Assembly (NCBI GenBank): GCA_937914785.1
Contig: CALGIV010000305.1
Location: 1-6,921 of the forward strand
Direction: 5' to 3'
DNA length: 6,921 nucleotides
Origin: an uncultured Eubacteriaceae bacterium
GTDB lineage: Bacteria; Bacillota; Clostridia; Eubacteriales; UBA1433
Shown: piece by piece, positions 5,083 to 6,921 of the stretch
Layout: each line of letters opens with the position of its first letter
Numbering within the stretch: the stretch's first letter is position 1
Made by a program: the position numbers and the translations under genes
Notes under the pieces: generated by a model
The model's database searches: none
Told to the model about the DNA's origin: nothing
Seen by the model: the letters and a program-made list of their open reading frames with translations, nothing else

Positions 5083-6159
5083 CTACATCATTTTCTTCAT
5101 CGCGTCGGCGATGTCTTCGTCGAGCACCATATAGCCGCCGCTGCGTTTGTATGAGCCGAGCGGAATGTCGTTGTTAAGATGCAGTTTTACTTCATAGTAG
5201 AATTGTGCCGGCACAGCCATCTCTACGGCGAGTGCCGCTTTAATTTTGTTTTTGCTCAATGCTGCAATTTGTGATTTCGGGAATGGCAGCAGCGTGATCG
5301 GACGGAAAAGACCAACTTTTTTGCCTTCTTCGCGCAGCGTTTTAACTGCTGTTTTTGCTACGCGGGCAGAGGTGCCCCAGGCGAAGATAACGTACTGCGC
5401 ATCGTCCATCATATACTCTTCATACATCACTTCTGTCTCATCCCATTTCTGTACCATCTCTTCATAAGCGATATAAGCCTGCTCGACATTATCCGCCATG
5501 TTTGGGCTTGAGCCAAACCAGGGTGTATCGAAGATCGCCCTCTTTACGCGGCCGTTGCGCGTTCCTGCGACATAAGGTTGATCGGACAAATCCGGCGGAT
5601 CGATAAAGTCCGGCAGTGCGACGGCTTCCATCATCTGCCCCATCGAGCCATCGGTGAGCATCACGACGGGTACGCGGTATTCCTCTGATTTATCGAATGC
5701 CTTAACCATCAAGTCGACGGATTCCTGCGTCGATACCGGCGCGTAGACAAGGCCGGTCAGGCCGCCATGGCCAAAGGTCTTTGTTACCATATAAAAGTCA
5801 GACTGGCCTCCTTGAATGCCGCCAATGCCGGCGCCGTAACGCTGGATATTGACGATCACGCCGGGGATGCGGCCGCCGCACATGACGCTGAGCGTCTCGG
5901 TCATCAGCGACAGGCCGGGGCCTGAAGTTGCGGTCAGGCTGCGCGTTCCGGACATAGAGGCGCCCGCGACCATATTGATTGCGGCGAGTTCGCTTTCGGC
6001 CTGTACGAATTGGCCGCCAATTTCTTTCATACGCCAGGATAAGTATTCAGTTGCCGTCGTCTGCGGCGTAATCGGATAGCCGGCATAGAACCGGCAGCCG
6101 GCGCGAACGGCCGCTTCCATCAAGGCCTCATTACCTTTACTTACTTCTTTTTTGCTCAT
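5083..6159 (-). CDS. vorB: 2-oxoacid:ferredoxin oxidoreductase, alpha subunit (VorB/KorA type)
   Basis: This encodes 358 residues, the usual size for an unfused alpha subunit; fused gamma-alpha versions are much longer. GCRFYAGYPITPQT (21-34) is the conserved substrate/TPP-contact motif, followed by QAESELAAINM (53-63), ATSGPGLSLM (77-86) and GGIQGGQSDF (113-122). The run YPITPQT plus GGIQ resembles annotated VorB (3-methyl-2-oxobutanoate, i.e. branched-chain 2-oxoacid, ferredoxin oxidoreductases), so that symbol is used, though 2-oxoglutarate (KorA) or pyruvate remain possible. The C-terminal domain begins near the FRPITLLPFP motif; its usual E-x-N/S-x-GQ segment here reads VEMAVPAQF. The start at 6159 has AGGTGA 6 nt upstream within GAGGAGAGGTGA (6166-6177), which overlaps the TGA stop of the ferredoxin-like gene (16-nt gap). 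Confidence 0.93.
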   Translation of the reverse strand: MSKKEVSKGNEALMEAAVRAGCRFYAGYPITPQTTATEYLSWRMKEIGGQFVQAESELAAINMVAGASMSGTRSLTATSGPGLSLMTETLSVMCGGRIPGVIVNIQRYGAGIGGIQGGQSDFYMVTKTFGHGGLTGLVYAPVSTQESVDLMVKAFDKSEEYRVPVVMLTDGSMGQMMEAVALPDFIDPPDLSDQPYVAGTRNGRVKRAIFDTPWFGSSPNMADNVEQAYIAYEEMVQKWDETEVMYEEYMMDDAQYVIFAWGTSARVAKTAVKTLREEGKKVGLFRPITLLPFPKSQIAALSKNKIKAALAVEMAVPAQFYYEVKLHLNNDIPLGSYKRSGGYMVLDEDIADAMKKMM

Positions 6160-6175
6160 TTACGATCACCTCTCC

Positions 6176-6379
6176 TCATTTATATACTTCGATTGCGCTG
6201 TCCGGGCAGATGATGGCACACAGCTTGCAGCCTGTGCATTCGTCCTCGCGTTGCTGAACAGCATAATGATAGCCGGCGGCATTCACGTTCGGTCCGGCTT
6301 TAATCAAATCTTTAGGGCAAACCCCAAAGCATAGCCCGCACCCTTTGCAAAATTTTTCATCGACAACAATTTTAGGCAT
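6176..6379 (-). CDS. Ferredoxin-like delta subunit of the 2-oxoacid oxidoreductase, two [4Fe-4S] clusters
   Basis: This encodes 67 residues and is the first gene of the operon. Two cluster-binding motifs are complete: CKGCGLCFGVCP (C11, C14, C17, C21) and CTGCKLCAIICP (C48, C51, C54, C58). The 26-residue insert between them (KDLIKAGP, then the YHYAVQQ region) is normal for the delta subunits of Kor/Vor complexes. The subunit passes electrons from the TPP/beta-subunit cluster to external ferredoxin. Start choice: the frame is open upstream to an ATG at 6487, but that lies in the -35 element of the promoter. The ATG at 6379 has AGGAGG (6385-6390) 5 nt upstream and gives the standard N-terminus, MPKIVVDEKFCKGC. 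Next come the alpha, beta and gamma genes, closely spaced on the same strand. Confidence 0.93.
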   Translation of the reverse strand: MPKIVVDEKFCKGCGLCFGVCPKDLIKAGPNVNAAGYHYAVQQREDECTGCKLCAIICPDSAIEVYK

Positions 6380-6396
6380 TTGAACCTCCTTTACTT

Positions 6397-6416
6397 GAAT
6401 GTATACATTTACATTC
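6397..6416. promoter_or_regulatory. Perfect 12-bp palindrome in the operon leader; candidate operator
   Basis: AATGTATACATT (6398-6409) is perfectly self-complementary. It overlaps a second dyad, GAATGT (6397-6402) with ACATTC (6411-6416). The site lies about 35-55 nt downstream of the predicted transcription start and just before the ribosome binding site, where a bound repressor would act as a roadblock. TGTATACA-like cores are common among GntR-family operators; assigning it to that family is a guess. No regulator is encoded next to the operon in this window. Confidence 0.45.
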
Positions 6417-6421
6417 TGATC

Positions 6422-6448
6422 ATTCACCTGAAAAGCTAAGAAGTGAAT
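6422..6448 (-). promoter_or_regulatory. Inverted repeat at the 5' end of the operon leader RNA
   Basis: ATTCAC (6422-6427) and GTGAAT (6443-6448) form a 6-bp perfect stem with a 15-nt loop within the first 30 nt of the predicted transcript. It could be a simple 5' hairpin or an operator half-site pair. No known riboswitch fold is recognisable and there is no U-run that would make it an attenuator. Confidence 0.3.
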
Positions 6449-6458
6449 CTTGTCTTTT

Positions 6459-6487
6459 ATTTTAAGGGCTGAAAAAATTTTCGTCAA
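6459..6487 (-). promoter_or_regulatory. Sigma-A promoter of the 2-oxoacid oxidoreductase operon
   Basis: Read on the minus strand, TTGACG (6482-6487), a 17-nt spacer and TAAAAT (6459-6464). Transcription would start near 6452, giving a leader of about 73 nt before the delta-subunit ATG. No other good promoter was found inside the operon, so the four genes are likely one transcript ending at 3721-3755. Confidence 0.8.
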
Positions 6488-6852
6488 TATTAAGTGGAAT
6501 CTTAAGCAAACGATTTGTTTCGTGTTGAAGGAAAGTTAATATAAATAAAAACAGGGAGTATTATATTGAAATAAAAACATTATAAGTGGATAATCCTATG
6601 AAATGGGATAATATGAATGCAATTTGACGGATTAGCAAATTTGAATCGAAAGTTTTAAATTTTGATTGTGTTTTATTTTTGGTTCTTTAAAGTCGGGACT
6701 TTTTGGGGTATTCCTCTGGAAGACGTTATCAGGTTGAGTTGCTGTTGGTTGTATATTTGGTGTTTGATGATGGTTTGTTTTTACAAGCGAGTTTTGGGGT
6801 CGTTGTGATAAGTGTGATGTTGTCAGTCTGTTGCTTGGCTTTTCTTGTTTGT
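6488..6852. other. Gene-poor gap upstream of the operon, with strong strand composition skew
   Basis: I see no supported gene here. Bases 6520-6640 are very AT-rich, with several TATA-like words but no properly spaced promoter. From about 6660 to 6852 the plus strand is dominated by G and T, with few C. The minus strand therefore gives a frame of 89 codons full of Asn, Gln, Lys, Thr and Pro that looks like composition rather than protein. The plus strand gives an accidental hydrophobic frame. No clear terminator for the gene entering from the right was found; a weak 7-bp hairpin at 6593-6609 is the only candidate. Confidence 0.5.
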
Positions 6853-6921
6853 TTATTTTTTGCCTTCTTCGCGCTTTTCCAGCAGCTGAAAAGCGCGGCA
6901 AAAAGCCGCCGGCGGATGAAA
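6853..6921 (-). CDS. Probable C-terminus of an unidentified gene entering from the right edge (partial)
   Basis: On the minus strand the frame from 6921 gives 22 residues, ending ...FCRAFQLLEKREEGKK, then TAA at 6853-6855. The charged Glu/Lys/Arg tail and the use of GAA, AAA, CGC and CTG codons match the neighbouring real genes, and the local GC content is higher than in the adjoining gap. The piece is too short to name a family, and two other frames are also open to the edge, so this is only a moderately supported call. Confidence 0.4.
   Translation of the reverse strand, partial: FHPPAAFCRAFQLLEKREEGKK

Noticed and set aside
6380..6487. N-terminal extension of the ferredoxin-like subunit to an ATG at 6487
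   Set aside because: That ATG overlaps the -35 box of the operon promoter, and the extra residues are unrelated to delta subunits. The ATG at 6379 has AGGAGG at ideal spacing.
6593..6609. Hairpin ATCCTAT-GAA-ATGGGAT as terminator of the right-edge gene
   Set aside because: It is a weak AT-rich stem with a G-U pair, and the U-run on the minus strand lies over 10 nt beyond it.
6632..6901. 89-codon minus-strand frame with Asn/Gln/Lys/Pro-rich translation
   Set aside because: It has no ribosome binding site at its ATG, its frame is also open to the right edge, and its composition follows the A/C-rich DNA strand rather than a protein-like pattern. It also conflicts with the more coding-like frame ending at 6853.

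Overview
The window reads as chromosomal DNA of an anaerobic, moderate-GC Firmicute (Bacillota). The pointers are strong GGAGG-type ribosome binding sites in front of nearly every gene, textbook TTGACA-N17-TAAAAT promoters, and an oxygen-sensitive ferredoxin-dependent 2-oxoacid oxidoreductase operon. A Negativicutes or Clostridia member fits best, but genus cannot be read from the sequence. No rRNA, tRNA, CRISPR array or insertion sequence was seen.

Left edge (1-681, minus strand): a gene that runs off the window. It encodes a protein with nine cysteines in its first 25 residues, followed by tandem 89-residue Ig-like repeats (267-bp DNA period). It has no signal peptide or membrane segment. 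Next come a 384-bp gap with a strong bidirectional terminator, and a 133-residue multi-pass membrane protein of unknown function (minus strand) with its own consensus promoter.

Middle (1592-3755): a MATE-family multidrug efflux transporter (minus) is divergently transcribed from a TetR-family regulator (plus). Their two consensus promoters are superimposed face to face, the -35 of each touching the -10 of the other, inside a 34-bp imperfect palindrome. This is an efflux pump with its likely repressor and a single shared operator. Hairpin terminators close both genes.

Right part (3783-6487, minus strand): a four-gene operon for a 2-oxoacid:ferredoxin oxidoreductase, in the order ferredoxin-like delta, alpha (VorB-like), TPP-binding beta, gamma. 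Gaps are 12-16 nt and each ribosome binding site overlaps the upstream stop codon. A good sigma-A promoter and a roughly 70-nt leader holding a 12-bp perfect palindrome precede it. The complex would oxidatively decarboxylate a 2-oxoacid (branched-chain 2-oxoacids or 2-oxoglutarate) to an acyl-CoA while reducing ferredoxin. The right end is gene-poor, with a stretch unusually rich in G+T on the plus strand. A probable C-terminal tail of another minus-strand gene enters at the edge.

The points most worth following up are the Cys-rich Ig-repeat protein, the interlocked efflux/regulator promoters, and the palindrome in the oxidoreductase leader. I found no convincing wholly new multi-gene system.
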